A stretch of 64,000 bases of DNA from Paramecium pentaurelia (taxonomy: Eukaryota; Ciliophora; Oligohymenophorea; Peniculida; Parameciidae): NCBI GenBank assembly GCA_905183005.1, contig CAJJDO010000047.1:259180-323179 (forward strand), read 5' to 3'. A model generated the notes under the pieces. That model had not been told where the DNA came from, made no database searches, and saw only the letters and a program-made list of their open reading frames with translations. Below, piece by piece: positions 10,315 to 21,422 of this stretch (the first letter of the stretch is position 1; each line of letters starts with the position of its first letter). The position numbers and the translations under genes are program-made.

Positions 10315-11855
10315 ATGAGACAAAAATCTCAAACCGTTCACGAGGGAGTAGAAAGAAAATTATAAGTGGTCGATTATGATAAGTGTAATTATAAGTGTCT
10401 GTTGACTAAAAAGAAATTTCTTGGAAGGGGACTGAGATACCTTTATTTGTTTAAGAATTCCATTTGTATAGGAAAGGTATCCATCTAGCTTTAGATTTTT
10501 AAGTCACCTTTTGTTTAGATTCCAGAACGTCAATTTCGAATCAACTCAGAATTAAGAATTAAATGGACTTATACGAAAAATAAATTAAAATCAGTAATCT
10601 TTTAAGTAAGCAGCTAACATTATGAATATTATGGAACAAACGAATAGTTAAGGGAACTTAAGTAGAAATGTGCATTAAATGTTTTTCAAGTGTAGATTTA
10701 AGATGAATATTAAGCTGAATCTGTTTTAGGAAAAGGGTCTTATGCAACAGTTCTAGAATTAACCAATTTATATACAAATAAACAATATGCTGCTAAATGT
10801 ATTGATTAACAACGTATAAATGAAAAGAAGAATGGTTAGAAATAATTGCAATAAGAAATAGAAACAATGAGAATACTTTCTGAGTAGAAACATGATAACA
10901 TTTTATAATTACACGAACTCTATATAGGAAATTAAAATTATTATTTAGTTATGGAAATGGCCAAAGGTGGTTCATTATTGACTCTTATGAAAAAACGCTA
11001 AACTCTTTTTAGTAGATAAGACATCAAACTTATAATGAAATAGCTACTTGAAGGATTAGCTTTTATTCATAATCATAACATAATGCATAGAGATTTAAAA
11101 CCAGAAAATATATTATTTATGAATAAAGATTTAGAATCATTAGTAATTGCAGATTTTGGACTAGCGTAATCAGTAGATTCTCATCCCTATACATATCCAA
11201 AATGTGGAACACCAGGTTTTGTAGCTCCTGAAATACTTGAACAAGATTCTGATTTGGCTAGATATACTGTATCTTGTGATATATTTAGTGCAGGAGTTAT
11301 TTTATATGTTTTGTAAATGAATTACATTAATTTAAGATTGGTAGGAGAACCCTTATTTGAAAAAAAGGACAGAAAAGAGTAATTAGAATTGAATAGAAAA
11401 TGCAATATTAACTTAAGTAGATTTCCATCTGATCAATTGGATGATCTTGAAAAAGATATTTTGATGAAAATGCTTTCAAAAAATCCAGATTTTAGATGGC
11501 CAGCAGATAACCTATTGAAACATAAATTTTTTGTTTCTGAAGATTCTATAGAAAGCGAAGCAGATTTTTAAAAACTAAATAATATTTCAATGTATGATAA
11601 ATATAAAATATTAGTCTTAAAAAACAAGTGATGCCAACTTTTTCTAAAAACCCCTTTATATAATTTGGTAAAAATATTAATACTGTGAGAGATACAACTT
11701 AAACCCTTCTTCAAAGATAAAGAAATTGTACATTAATAATGTAAACTAATTTAAGATTTGATAAATCTTCACAAGAATAATTAAATACCGAATAAGTAAA
11801 TGGAATGGGATCTTTTAATCTATACAAAGATGAAATCAATTAAACTAACCCTTGA
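10315..11855 (+). CDS. Ser/Thr protein kinase with N-terminal PH-like region
   Basis: Three exons (introns 11313-11336, 24 nt, and 11592-11614, 23 nt) give 497 residues. Residues ~10-125 look like a PH fold: beta-rich, with basic turns (KCLLTKKKFLGRGLRYLYLF) and a closing helix (YGTNEQLRELKQKCALNVF). The kinase domain begins VLGKGSYATVLEL, has YAAKCID for the ATP lysine, HNHNIMHRDLKPENILF for the catalytic loop, IADFGLAQ for the metal-binding loop, GTPGFVAPEIL for the activation segment, and WPADNLLKHKFF at the end. All key residues are intact. The tail is Gln/Asn rich. It resembles the CaMK-like kinases that are expanded in Paramecium. The first intron is a multiple of three, so its removal is inferred from kinase homology (ILYVLL-GEPLF). 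Confidence 0.85.
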
Positions 11856-11989
11856 ATCATATTATTCATATATTTTATTTACTCTTATTATATAATTTAT
11901 ATTTTTTTAATTTATCTGATGGATGTTAATATTTTTCCTTAAAAGAAATTTGGGTAAGTTATGTCAGATTTAATTAATACTAATTCAAA

Positions 11990-12296
11990 ATGGACTTTGA
12001 AAGCAAAGAAATCTTGATAAGTTATTCTGATCAATATAGAGACGATTATTATGTTTACTTAATAGTTTATCTGGATCAAAAAATATCTCAAAAGATTCCA
12101 ATAAATAAGAGAGGTATTTTAAAATCTAAATTTTAAAGGGTTTTTGCTAAGAGAGCCAGAATGGAGAGAATTAGGTATTAAGCTATTCAAAGGTTGGCTT
12201 AATTATGATGTGCACTATCCAGACCCTTATATTCTATTTTTTAGGAAGAGAATAGATTAAAGAATTTAAGAAAAGAAAAAATAATAAACTAAATGA
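11990..12296 (+). CDS. CKS1: Cyclin-dependent kinase regulatory subunit CKS1
   Basis: Two exons (intron 12114-12138, 25 nt) give 93 residues, the normal size for CKS proteins. Conserved signatures are present: ISYSDQYRDDYYVY at the N-terminus (family YSDKYxDDxxEYRHV), LREPEWRELGI (SExEWRxLGV), GWLNYDVHYPDPYILFFR (GWxHYxxHxPEPHILLFRR). One change is notable: the family EYRHVxLP segment reads YYVYLIVYLD, losing the RHV residues. CKS binds Cdk and phosphorylated substrates. The tail is Lys/Gln rich. It follows the kinase gene by 134 bases. Confidence 0.92.
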
Positions 12297-12401
12297 ATTC
12301 TATCATACATATAAATAATTCAAATTTTCTTAATTGATTACTTTTATAAATCTTTATTTTATAAATATTGGTAGGCTTACAAATACGTTAAATTTTAGCA
12401 T

Positions 12402-13041
12402 TCAACACATTAAGGTAATGGTGGTGTATATTTTTGATCGTATTCTTTAAATAGTAAAAATCTTGATATTACTTTCGCTATTTTTATCATTAATATAATG
12501 GAGTAAAGTTGGATATCTTTATCTATTTTGATCATTGTTATTTTTAATTGCATTATTTAATAGGTCAAGAATAAAGAATTAATCATTTTCATTTAGCAAT
12601 TTAAACTATTTTTCTTTTTTTATTCTTTCTATTGCAACTAGTTCTGGTTTATTATGAAACATTGTATTTTCATGAATAATTCTAATTAATTTTACTTAAT
12701 TAGCAAACTAGGATTAATTTAGTAATAATTTATAATAAGCTCTTAAAGTATCAAATTGATTCCAAATATGTTATATATCATCTGAAAATTTGCATTTATC
12801 AATTTATTCTCTAAGTCTATTAGAATGAAATGGTTATTTTTTTAGGGCTAGTCTGTAAATAAAAGTAATGACTTTTTTTCTTTTATCATTATCTAAAAGC
12901 CATTCTTTGATTTTCATTTATAAATTTTTATTAATGAAAAAATTATTCAAATACTGTGATTAATGTTCATTAAAACCAGGAACAGTTTTCTGTTAGAATT
13001 GCTAGGCTAGATTTTGTTATGACTGTGATGGAGAAGTTCAT
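12402..13041 (-). CDS. Hypothetical protein, 205 residues
   Basis: Two exons (intron 13002-13023, 22 nt) from ATG 13041 to TGA 12402 give 205 residues. The protein is helical and charged: KIKEWLLDNDKRKKVITFIY, then RLREQIDKCKFSDDIQHIWN, NQVKLIRIIHENTMFHNKPE and QFFILDLLNNAIKNNND. There is no signal peptide, membrane span or recognised family. It is convergent with CKS1 and head-to-head with the coiled-coil gene at 13107, only 65 bases between starts, so the two may share a promoter region. Confidence 0.55.
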
Positions 13042-13106
13042 AATTAGAACTAAAATCACAAGACAGAAATATGCTCATTAACATGTATTATAATATATAT
13101 TAAGAA

Positions 13107-13861
13107 ATGAGACAAATTAATTAATATTCATAGATTTAGACAATAGATTCATAGATATTATATTAAACAAAATAAAATTATGTAGTAATTGGATAATAGG
13201 AACTGTAATAATAACAGGAAGAATTAACAAAAATAGAATTAGAGATTAAATAATTTGAATAAGTTTTGAATTTATAAGAGAACAAATGGATAAAGTAATT
13301 TGAAATTTTAGAAAAAGAATATAGTGAAAAAATTGCTAAATTTGAATAGAAGGTTTAAAAGAGTGAAAGCACCATAACAGAAATAAAATAATAATCTAAA
13401 TAGGAGGATTAAATTAATGAAATGATGAAATAATTAAAAGAATAATTAGAAGGATAAAAGAAGTATGAATAAGATTTACTATTAATAGTTAACTATTATA
13501 AAAAGTTGATCAATAAAAATAGTAATTGAATGATAAAGAGCAATTATTATAGAATTTGATAAAATAAGAGAAAGATTTATCTGCAGAAATAAATAAGAAA
13601 GAGGTTTTAATAGGAAAATTCAAAGAGTTTATCTAATAATAATAGAAAGAGAAGGAGTTGATATTGAATGAAAATGAGAAAATAAAGAAACAATTGACAG
13701 AAATCAAGTAATTATTTAAAGAAAAGCTGCCTTAATTGGGATTGGATGAAAACTTTTTCAATTTTGATGAAGAAGTATCAGATGCTTAAGAAGAGGAATA
13801 AGAACCTTAAATATAATAAAATGTAGAGGACTCAACAGAAGAAGATGAAGGGATATAATGA
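13107..13861 (+). CDS. Coiled-coil protein with acidic tail
   Basis: ATG 13107 to TGA 13861, with one long intron (13488-13522, 35 nt), gives 239 residues. Nearly all is Gln/Glu/Lys/Leu heptads (QQELQQQQEELTKIELEIK; KEKELILNENEKIKKQL). It ends in an acidic, Gln-rich tail (DEEVSDAQEEEQEPQ, VEDSTEEDEGIQ). No named family. The start was chosen because it is the first in-frame ATG and the frame is clean to the intron. The 35-nt intron is at the long end for this window. Confidence 0.6.
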
Positions 13862-13892
13862 GTAAAATCTAATAAGTTTAACTATGAGTCAT

Positions 13893-15023
13893 TCATTGTT
13901 ATTTTTGATTCTAAGCATTTTATTATAGATATTATTCTATTTCTTCTGCTTCTAACCATCTTTTCTTAATTCCATCCTTCCACTCTCCATATTTCTTTTC
14001 TCCATTTGACATATAATATACACCAATTCCTTATTATTTCCCTTTAAAAGTATAAATATAAATATACCATTAACCCAGATTCCTTCATATTTTCTTCCGT
14101 CTCCCCATTCAAATGATCCTCTACCATGTTTCTTATCTTCTAAGTATTCCTAAAGAATATTTTGCTATGGATACTCCTATATATTTTCTGCCATCTGGCC
14201 AAGTTACTTATCCATGACCATGCATTTTATTTCTTCTCCACTATCCAGTGTAAATTCTTTAATCTGGCCATTAATATGTTCCATATCCATCAATTTCATT
14301 GTCAACAAAAGTGCCTTCATATCGAGAACCATCAGCAAATAGTAGAATACCTTTACCATTTTTCTTACCTGTTTTATATTCTCCCTCATATTTAGCTCCA
14401 TCAGGCCAAACTTCAATTCCTATACCATCTTATCTGTCATCAACCCACTAATAAATTAATATTTTTTATACATCTCCCTCATATCTCGCTCCATTAATAT
14501 GAACATATACTCCTTTCCCATTTGCTTTATCATTTTGCCATTCTCCTTCATATACATCTCCATCTGCATGAATTAATTTACCCCAACCACAACTTTTATC
14601 ATCCTTCCATTATCCTTCATAACATGAACCATCTGGCCATTATTATTTACCATTTCCATCCCTTTTTCCTAACAACCATTCCCCCTCATATATGGCTCCT
14701 TTATCTAATTAGATTGGATCAAACTTTTGTCTTTCGGTGCAATTCAGATAAGTAATACTTACTTCTTTAACAGATTAAGGTTCTAAATTTTTTTTCATAG
14801 ACATGCTTTCATTATCAACTTAAAACTTTTCTCTCTCTTTATTGTTTTATCTTGGAGTTTCAGAAACCTATTATTATTATTATTGGACTGATGACACACT
14901 GTTTTCTTTGTCATCATAGTCATTTGGATCAGGATCTTCTAAATCCACCTCATTCTTTTTAGTCTCCTTAGATGCAATTTCACCAGTTTTATTGGCGCAG
15001 CAATTCATCTAGCAGCTACCCAT
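13893..15023 (-). CDS. MORN-repeat protein, N-terminally acylated
   Basis: Four exons (introns 14448-14471, 14150-14174 and 14042-14067; 24-26 nt) give 351 residues. It begins MGSCQMNCC, a classic N-myristoylation Gly plus palmitoylatable Cys signature, so membrane anchoring is likely. A polar linker with a six-Gln run follows. From about residue 130 there are eight or more MORN repeats of ~23 residues: YEGEWLLGKRDGNG, YEGQWKDDKSCGWG, YEGEWQNDKANGKG, YEGEYKTGKKNGKG, YEGTFVDNEIDGYG and others. MORN proteins bind membranes or scaffold the cortex. The tail is charged (WLEAEEIEQYLQQ). Confidence 0.9.
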
Positions 15024-15058
15024 ATTCAGTTAATTATTTATATATATGATATATAAAA

Positions 15059-15576
15059 TCAAAATTATGCATTCTCATAATCAAGATGAGGTGTCCACAT
15101 AGCCAATTCATTTTTTCAAAATTTATAAAACAATCTGCACATTATCTCGTTTTCAGCTGTACAAAAATATAATTCATCTTTTAAGAAATAAATGCCTTTC
15201 TATTATTTTGGCAAATAAATGATGCCAAGGTTGATAAGATTATTCCAAACATTTTTAGAGAATCAGAATTTCTTATATCTTCTTAACGAGCATTAAAGTG
15301 TTCAGTTTAAGTTTAAAAAATTGAATAAATCTTACATTTATAAAGTATAAATTATTGTTAAATATTATTCCGTAAGTGATTATTGTCTCTTTTTTTCGTT
15401 TATTTCTGTTATCATAAATTTGAATTTTCTCCCTCTTTTAAATGTTGAATTTTCCTTAAATTTATCATCTGTGTAGGAATCAGTTGTGATGTTTGCTTAT
15501 CAATCATCTGATTATTAGACTTTGCAACATAATTTTTTTTTTTTCATTAGGCTCTACCAATACCTTCAATTATCAT
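15059..15576 (-). pseudogene. Probable pseudogene, at least three in-frame TGA and one frameshift
   Basis: From an ATG at 15576, one frame reads as a coherent protein (YVAKSNNQMIDKQTSQLIPT; HFNARQEDIRNSDSLK) but is interrupted by TGA after MIIEGIGRAQ and again after KEGENSNL. About 15 codons before the centre of the locus it must shift by one base, continuing NVWNNLINLGIIYLPKQQK and GIYFLKDELYFCTAENE. A third TGA sits between CRLFYKF and KNELAMWTPHLDYE. None of these breaks is flanked by a usable GT...AG pair. The second half is strongly protein-like, so decay or sequencing error is more likely than chance. The family was not recognised. The rest of 15024-16139 shows nothing else. Confidence 0.45.
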
Positions 15577-16139
15577 AATTTAAATACTCTTTAATCTTTA
15601 TCACTATTACACACTCTGTTCTTTGGTATATTAAACTTTATTTATTTTTTTCCTAAAATTAATTAATTTTTATTATTCATTAAAATAGTCAAAATTAAAC
15701 ATAATTTAATTTGTCTTACTTAAAATTTATTTAAAAAATCAGAATCAATTTTCTTTAGATTTTTATTCACATTATTTACTTATCTAATTATTGATGGGCA
15801 GATCTCCATAAATACTTGAAATATTCCAGCAAATATATCTTCTCCTGAGTTAACAAATTACTGGCTTAGATTTATTCTCTTTTAAACATAGGTAATATTA
15901 ATGCAATTATTAATTTTCTTTTATTTTATCTTGTATTTATGAAATAAATAAATGACTTTTTTATAATAAAATAGGGATATTAAAAACTTTAGAAATTTGA
16001 ATATTATATCTATTTATAATTATGAATAAAAATTTATAAATTGTTAAAATGTGAAGAAATTTAAGGATCGCTGAATCTTAGTTTTTAAATTTATGAGAGA
16101 ATATAGAATTAAACATTAATATAGATAAATTTAGAATAA

Positions 16140-16809
16140 TCATTTAATAACATAAACATAATTCTTATTTATTTTTTCCATGTCTTTTTCTAATTGATCT
16201 AGTTCTCTTTCATATTATATTTATCTTCTTTTTAAACTAACAATATCGAATGTTTTTAAATGAGAATGTTTCTAATATTCAAAATTTATGAAATCATATT
16301 TCTATTTAAGGCCTTCTCTTATTTAATGCACCTCAGATTGTGATAATAGTTTTCTTTAATAATGATTCTATATACAATTGGTTTTTCTAATTAGCATCAT
16401 TTTCTTGTTATTACCTAAATGATTAAGAGATACTTTCTTTGATTTTATTCAAATAATGAGGAGTTTTACCATAAGTTTATTTATTTAGCCAATCTATTTA
16501 TTTCTTAGGCTTTCTTGGTGCTAAATATAATTAATAAAGAGAACTTGCAAGAATAGTATATATTTTATTAGTTTCAATATAGTTCTGTTTTGTATGTAAA
16601 TTCATTAGAGGTTGTTCTGCTGATTTAGGGACTGATGGTTTTACTTTATACTTATGAGTATGGTTATGATCTTATAAAAATGATCCTTTTTAAATCCAAT
16701 CTTCTAATTTATTAGTACCAATTATTTTAGATCTAATAGGAGACAGTTATTCTATTAACAAAGTTATATTAAAACATGTTTTAGTTTTGCCAATGATACC
16801 ATTTTCCAT
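16140..16809 (-). CDS. ENKUR: Enkurin-domain ciliary protein (FAP106/ENKUR-like)
   Basis: The model has three introns (16752-16775, 16521-16544 and 16354-16375; 22-24 nt) and 199 residues from the first in-frame Met at 16809. The frame stays open upstream to about 16885, where a TGA in the adjoining repeat ends it, so a 5' exon may be missing. The order matches enkurin: NLHTKQNYIETNKIYTILA, PRKPKKQIDWLNKQTYGKTP, HYLNKIKESISQ, LSQSEVHQIREGLKQKYDFI, and the closing helix ERELDQLEKDMEKINKNYVY. Enkurin/FAP106 is an inner-junction protein of ciliary doublet microtubules, expected in a ciliate. The 5' half reappears inverted at 21226-21421, cut by an N. Confidence 0.8.
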
Positions 16810-18444
16810 GGCATAACGTCCTTTGGAAACATTGTAAGAACCACTAATATTATTAATCTCTTTTAATAGACTTAGATACTTCAATTATTATCAACGAAAA
16901 AATGTTTGAGTTTTTTTTGAATGAGAGAAAGAGATTTTAAATGAGATCTTGGATGAGAGTAAATGTATATAAATTAAAAAAAAACAATAATTTTTTTCAA
17001 TTTTTTCCAGAGATTTTTTCAGATAATGAAGCATTGAAAGGCAGTATTTTTAATTGGTCTATTCATTGATTTAATAAAAAAATTAGTATATGAGATAATA
17101 CACATTTTGTGATTAAAAGTTTCTATTTTTATAAGAATTCTCTTTAAGTTATTCAAAACTTTTTCAATCGGATTTAGCTATAGAGTTTATGATGGCAAAA
17201 ATAAATATTAAACTGCACTCATCACTTTCATAACACGTTTGCTTCTATACACAGGGCTAATATCAAGAATCAACACAAACTCTTATTCTGAATAATGATG
17301 TTTCAATACTCTTATTAGCTGCTAAAGATGATAAAAATAAATTTGAAAATTCACATTTCCTTACATCACTTAATATGCAATAAAATTTTTCGTACCTATC
17401 GCACCCAAAATCCCAATACTTCCTTTTCCGATTGGCATATTGAAAATTTTTGTTATCTTCTCAATTGTCAGCAATTTTCTTATGATTTTATTGAATGCCC
17501 TAATGCTGGTAGTTAAAAATCCATTAATATAATTAATATTAATTCATTAATGATAATTATAAATGCATCATTATTTTTATTAATTTTTGAATATTGGTGC
17601 ATCCTATATTGATTATTAGGGCTAAGTAATTTCCTAAATTTTATATTGAAGTGCCCTTATACTTTATTCAATTCTGTTTGACTCTTCTTTTTTTCTAATA
17701 AGTCTAGTTTTCGCATTATTTAATTTTACTATTTTTACTTTCTTTTCTTCCACTTGCTAATGTGTTCTTTTAAAGAATTTCATAGATTTTTTTCTTTCAA
17801 AGGTGGTATCCAAAGATTTTTATAAACTTTTATTAGATCATATACTATATTACATTAACTTTTGTCAAGCCCACTAATTTTTCTGCATCTAAGTAGTGAT
17901 TAAAAATTGAGCTCTATTCATTTAGTGTAAATTAAACATTTGTAAGCCATTTTTTATCAGGTAATTTCAGAAGGATGAATCCATGGTTAATGTTTTTCTT
18001 TAGAAATACAGCTTCTAACTCATATAATAGTTTAATTTTAGAAATCTTTTTAAATAATTAACCTATTTTCACTTAATCTTTTTCTATATTAAAGCACCTT
18101 CCCAAAGCAATACTCAAAAGATAATAACATGAAATAACTTAAGATGCCAAATCAGGCATTTAGTAATTCTTTAAGACCAATGCTGCTTGCATAGATTAAA
18201 CTCTTCCTACTAACTGATTACCTAAAAATAATAAAAATCGAAAAGAGACATTCTGAAAAAAAAATATTTGTAAATTTTTTCAAGCTTTAGGGTCTAATAT
18301 ATAATTATAATCTAATTTCAAAGGAATAATAACAAATTTGATTTTTTTGATTAAAAAAATAAAATCTAGTTTAAAGAAAAATCGAGTTTGTCATATTTAC
18401 AATTGGTGACATGTTTGTACCTTATCGATTTTTTTTTTTTTTTT
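16614..18444 (+). repeat. Inverted-repeat arm 1 (1831 bp), ends at a T tract next to an N
   Basis: This arm is the reverse complement of 19591-21421 over its whole length as far as I can compare. It contains the 5' part of the enkurin gene plus about 1.56 kb of repeat from ~16887, with coding-like remnants. It ends in 16 T followed by N at 18445. Because the copy starts and stops exactly at Ns, it is probably one locus represented twice. The element body has a short open frame on each strand, none intact: MMAKINIKLHSSL-type on plus (TGA after ~90 codons), and a cyclin-fold-like frame on minus. Confidence 0.85.
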
Positions 18445-18445
18445 N

Positions 18446-18728
18446 TCACTTTCATAACACGTTTGCTTCTATACACAGGGCTAATATCAAGAATCAACAC
18501 AAACTCTTATTCTGAATAATGATGTTTCAATACTCTTATTAGCTGCTAAAGATGATAAAAATAAATTTGAAAATTCACATTTCCTTACATCACTTAATAT
18601 GCAATAAAATTTTTCGTACCTATCGCACCCAAAATCCCAATACTTCCTTTTCCGATTGGCATATTGAAAATTTTTGTTATCTTCTCAATTGTCAGCAATT
18701 TTCTTATGATTTTATTGAATGCCCTAAT
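18446..18728 (+). repeat. 283-bp partial copy of the dispersed repeat
   Basis: This matches 17222-17504 base for base, beginning directly after the N at 18445. At 18729 it diverges sharply (CCCTAAT followed by TCTG here, GCTGG there). The sharp right edge inside the element shows a genuinely different copy rather than the same locus, so at least two copies of this repeat exist in the genome. Confidence 0.8.
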
Positions 18729-19590
18729 TCTGTTTCATCAATATATACGAATTAAGCCTTCCTTATACAAAACTAAAAAAAAGTGCAGGAGTATTTAAAT
18801 CGTAATTCGATGCTTGCTTGATTTGAGCTGGAGTAGATAGGATGCAGAACAATATTTCTTTAAAATCAACTAAAATTTGTTAAACTCATTGCTTGAGGAG
18901 CTAATTGAAATTCTTAAATAAAGGTTTGGAATAGATCAATTGATTTCTAAAGTTCATTTGATGTATGGCTTCTTATATAATTTTTAACACAGTTTACATG
19001 AATTGCATTAAGGTTGAAGTAATTCTTACTATCTTATTGTAAATTTTAGTTCAACTCGAGATATTGGACTTATCATGGAGTCAGACCTGTAGATGCAGCT
19101 ATTGCACTATTAGAGTAATCTTCTAATCTTAGACTTCTGACTGCTTATCTTAATTTTGTGACAAATTCGTAATTGCATTCTTTTTAAAATACTCTACACT
19201 TTATTTTCTCTTTTTAAATCAATATGTTTTTGCATTTGAATAAATTTATCAACTCTTTTTCGCATTCCTCAATATTGTGATTTTACATCTATTTTTTCTC
19301 TATATAAAATAGCCTTATATGGGATTTTTCAAATAATTAGAATAATTGGCATTGAATAGGGCATTGAAAATGTCGTTAATTTAATTATTAGATTTTCAGC
19401 TATTTCATCTTTTTACTTTGAACTTCGCTTGGTTTGAATTATTATTCTGCTACATTTATAAATATTTAGAGGATTCACATTTTAATTATCAGGGAAGAAA
19501 TGAAACAATATAGAAGCAAGTATAAATGCAGTAATCATTTTTGCAGAATTATTATTATTTTTTTAAACTAGAAAAAAAAAAATAATTCAA
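18729..19590. other. Spacer between repeat copies, broken coding-like frames
   Basis: About 860 bases unique in this window. On the minus strand several protein-like pieces occur in different frames (MITAFILASILFHFF..., MQFMQTVLKIIQEAIHQMNF, KEILFCILSTPAQIKQASNY), separated by TGA codons without convincing introns. They may be parts of the same mobile or repeated element as the flanking copies. I recognise no transposase motif. Confidence 0.4.
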
Positions 19591-19842
19591 AAAAAAAAAA
19601 AAAAAATCGATAAGGTACAAACATGTCACCAATTGTAAATATGACAAACTCGATTTTTCTTTAAACTAGATTTTATTTTTTTAATCAAAAAAATCAAATT
19701 TGTTATTATTCCTTTGAAATTAGATTATAATTATATATTAGACCCTAAAGCTTGAAAAAATTTACAAATATTTTTTTTTCAGAATGTCTCTTTTCGATTT
19801 TTATTATTTTTAGGTAATCAGTTAGTAGGAAGAGTTTAATCT

Positions 19843-20238
19843 ATGCAAGCAGCATTGGTCTTAAAGAATTACTAAATGCCTGATTTGGCATCTTAAGTTA
19901 TTTCATGTTATTATCTTTTGAGTATTGCTTTGGGAAGGTGCTTTAATATAGAAAAAGATTAAGTGAAAATAGGTTAATTATTTAAAAAGATTTCTAAAAT
20001 TAAACTATTATATGAGTTAGAAGCTGTATTTCTAAAGAAAAACATTAACCATGGATTCATCCTTCTGAAATTACCTGATAAAAAATGGCTTACAAATGTT
20101 TAATTTACACTAAATGAATAGAGCTCAATTTTTAATCACTACTTAGATGCAGAAAAATTAGTGGGCTTGACAAAAGTTAATGTAATATAGTATATGATCT
20201 AATAAAAGTTTATAAAAATCTTTGGATACCACCTTTGA
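19843..20238 (+). pseudogene. Cyclin-fold-like ORF in the repeat (TFIIB-like?), frameshifted
   Basis: A 131-codon frame from ATG 19843 to TGA 20238 (same as minus 17797-18192). The order is vaguely that of TFIIB-type cyclin repeats: MPDLASQVISCYYLLSIALG, then VKIGQLFKKISKIK, HGFILLKLPDKKWL and LDAEKLVGLTKVNVIQYMIQ, which recalls the end of the second repeat (GVTEVTIRQSY). Just before the stop another frame continues VYKNLWIPPLKEKN, so a frameshift is likely. No zinc ribbon was found. The assignment is tentative. Confidence 0.25.
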
Positions 20239-21225
20239 AAGAAAAAAATCTATGAAATTCTTTAAAAGAACACATTAGCAAGTGGAAGAAAAGAAAGTAA
20301 AAATAGTAAAATTAAATAATGCGAAAACTAGACTTATTAGAAAAAAAGAAGAGTCAAACAGAATTGAATAAAGTATAAGGGCACTTCAATATAAAATTTA
20401 GGAAATTACTTAGCCCTAATAATCAATATAGGATGCACCAATATTCAAAAATTAATAAAAATAATGATGCATTTATAATTATCATTAATGAATTAATATT
20501 AATTATATTAATGGATTTTTAACTACCAGCATTAGGGCATTCAATAAAATCATAAGAAAATTGCTGACAATTGAGAAGATAACAAAAATTTTCAATATGC
20601 CAATCGGAAAAGGAAGTATTGGGATTTTGGGTGCGATAGGTACGAAAAATTTTATTGCATATTAAGTGATGTAAGGAAATGTGAATTTTCAAATTTATTT
20701 TTATCATCTTTAGCAGCTAATAAGAGTATTGAAACATCATTATTCAGAATAAGAGTTTGTGTTGATTCTTGATATTAGCCCTGTGTATAGAAGCAAACGT
20801 GTTATGAAAGTGATGAGTGCAGTTTAATATTTATTTTTGCCATCATAAACTCTATAGCTAAATCCGATTGAAAAAGTTTTGAATAACTTAAAGAGAATTC
20901 TTATAAAAATAGAAACTTTTAATCACAAAATGTGTATTATCTCATATACTAATTTTTTTATTAAATCAATGAATAGACCAATTAAAAATACTGCCTTTCA
21001 ATGCTTCATTATCTGAAAAAATCTCTGGAAAAAATTGAAAAAAATTATTGTTTTTTTTTAATTTATATACATTTACTCTCATCCAAGATCTCATTTAAAA
21101 TCTCTTTCTCTCATTCAAAAAAAACTCAAACATTTTTTCGTTGATAATAATTGAAGTATCTAAGTCTATTAAAAGAGATTAATAATATTAGTGGTTCTTA
21201 CAATGTTTCCAAAGGACGTTATGCC

Positions 21226-21421
21226 ATGGAAAATGGTATCATTGGCAAAACTAAAACATGTTTTAATATAACTTTGTTAATAGAATAACTGTCTCCTATT
21301 AGATCTAAAATAATTGGTACTAATAAATTAGAAGATTGGATTTAAAAAGGATCATTTTTATAAGATCATAACCATACTCATAAGTATAAAGTAAAACCAT
21401 CAGTCCCTAAATCAGCAGAAC
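21226..21421 (+). pseudogene. Truncated copy of the enkurin 5' half (probable assembly duplicate)
   Basis: This stretch is identical in reverse complement to 16614-16809, from the internal Met to the codons encoding KSAEQ. It stops at the N at 21422. No real stop or downstream part exists here. It should be treated as the same gene seen twice. Confidence 0.75.
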
Positions 21422-21422
21422 N

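Larger units (their letters stand above)
19591..21421 (-). repeat. Inverted-repeat arm 2 (1831 bp)
   Basis: This is the reverse complement of 16614-18444 (18444 pairs with 19591, 16614 with 21421). It starts in an A tract and ends at the N at 21422 in the middle of the enkurin gene. If the contig 18446-21421 were flipped, this arm would simply overlap the end of the previous contig for 1.8 kb. I therefore read it as a mis-oriented contig rather than a real palindrome. Confidence 0.8.

Noticed and set aside
14162..14755. Plus-strand His/Tyr/Phe-rich ORFs and a minus-strand ORF at 14204-14416
   Set aside because: They are other-frame readings of the MORN-repeat gene, whose correct minus-strand frame gives YEGEW repeats.
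17328..17516. 62-residue ORF (MIKINLKIHISL...) seen four times in both orientations
   Set aside because: It is the same repeat segment represented several times through contig overlap and repeat copies. An ECPN motif hinted at a zinc ribbon, but no second CxxC follows and the frame breaks.
18421..18444. T tract as a poly(A) tail of a retrotransposon
   Set aside because: It lies at a contig end and its partner continues past it into unique sequence. No reverse transcriptase frame or target-site duplication was found.
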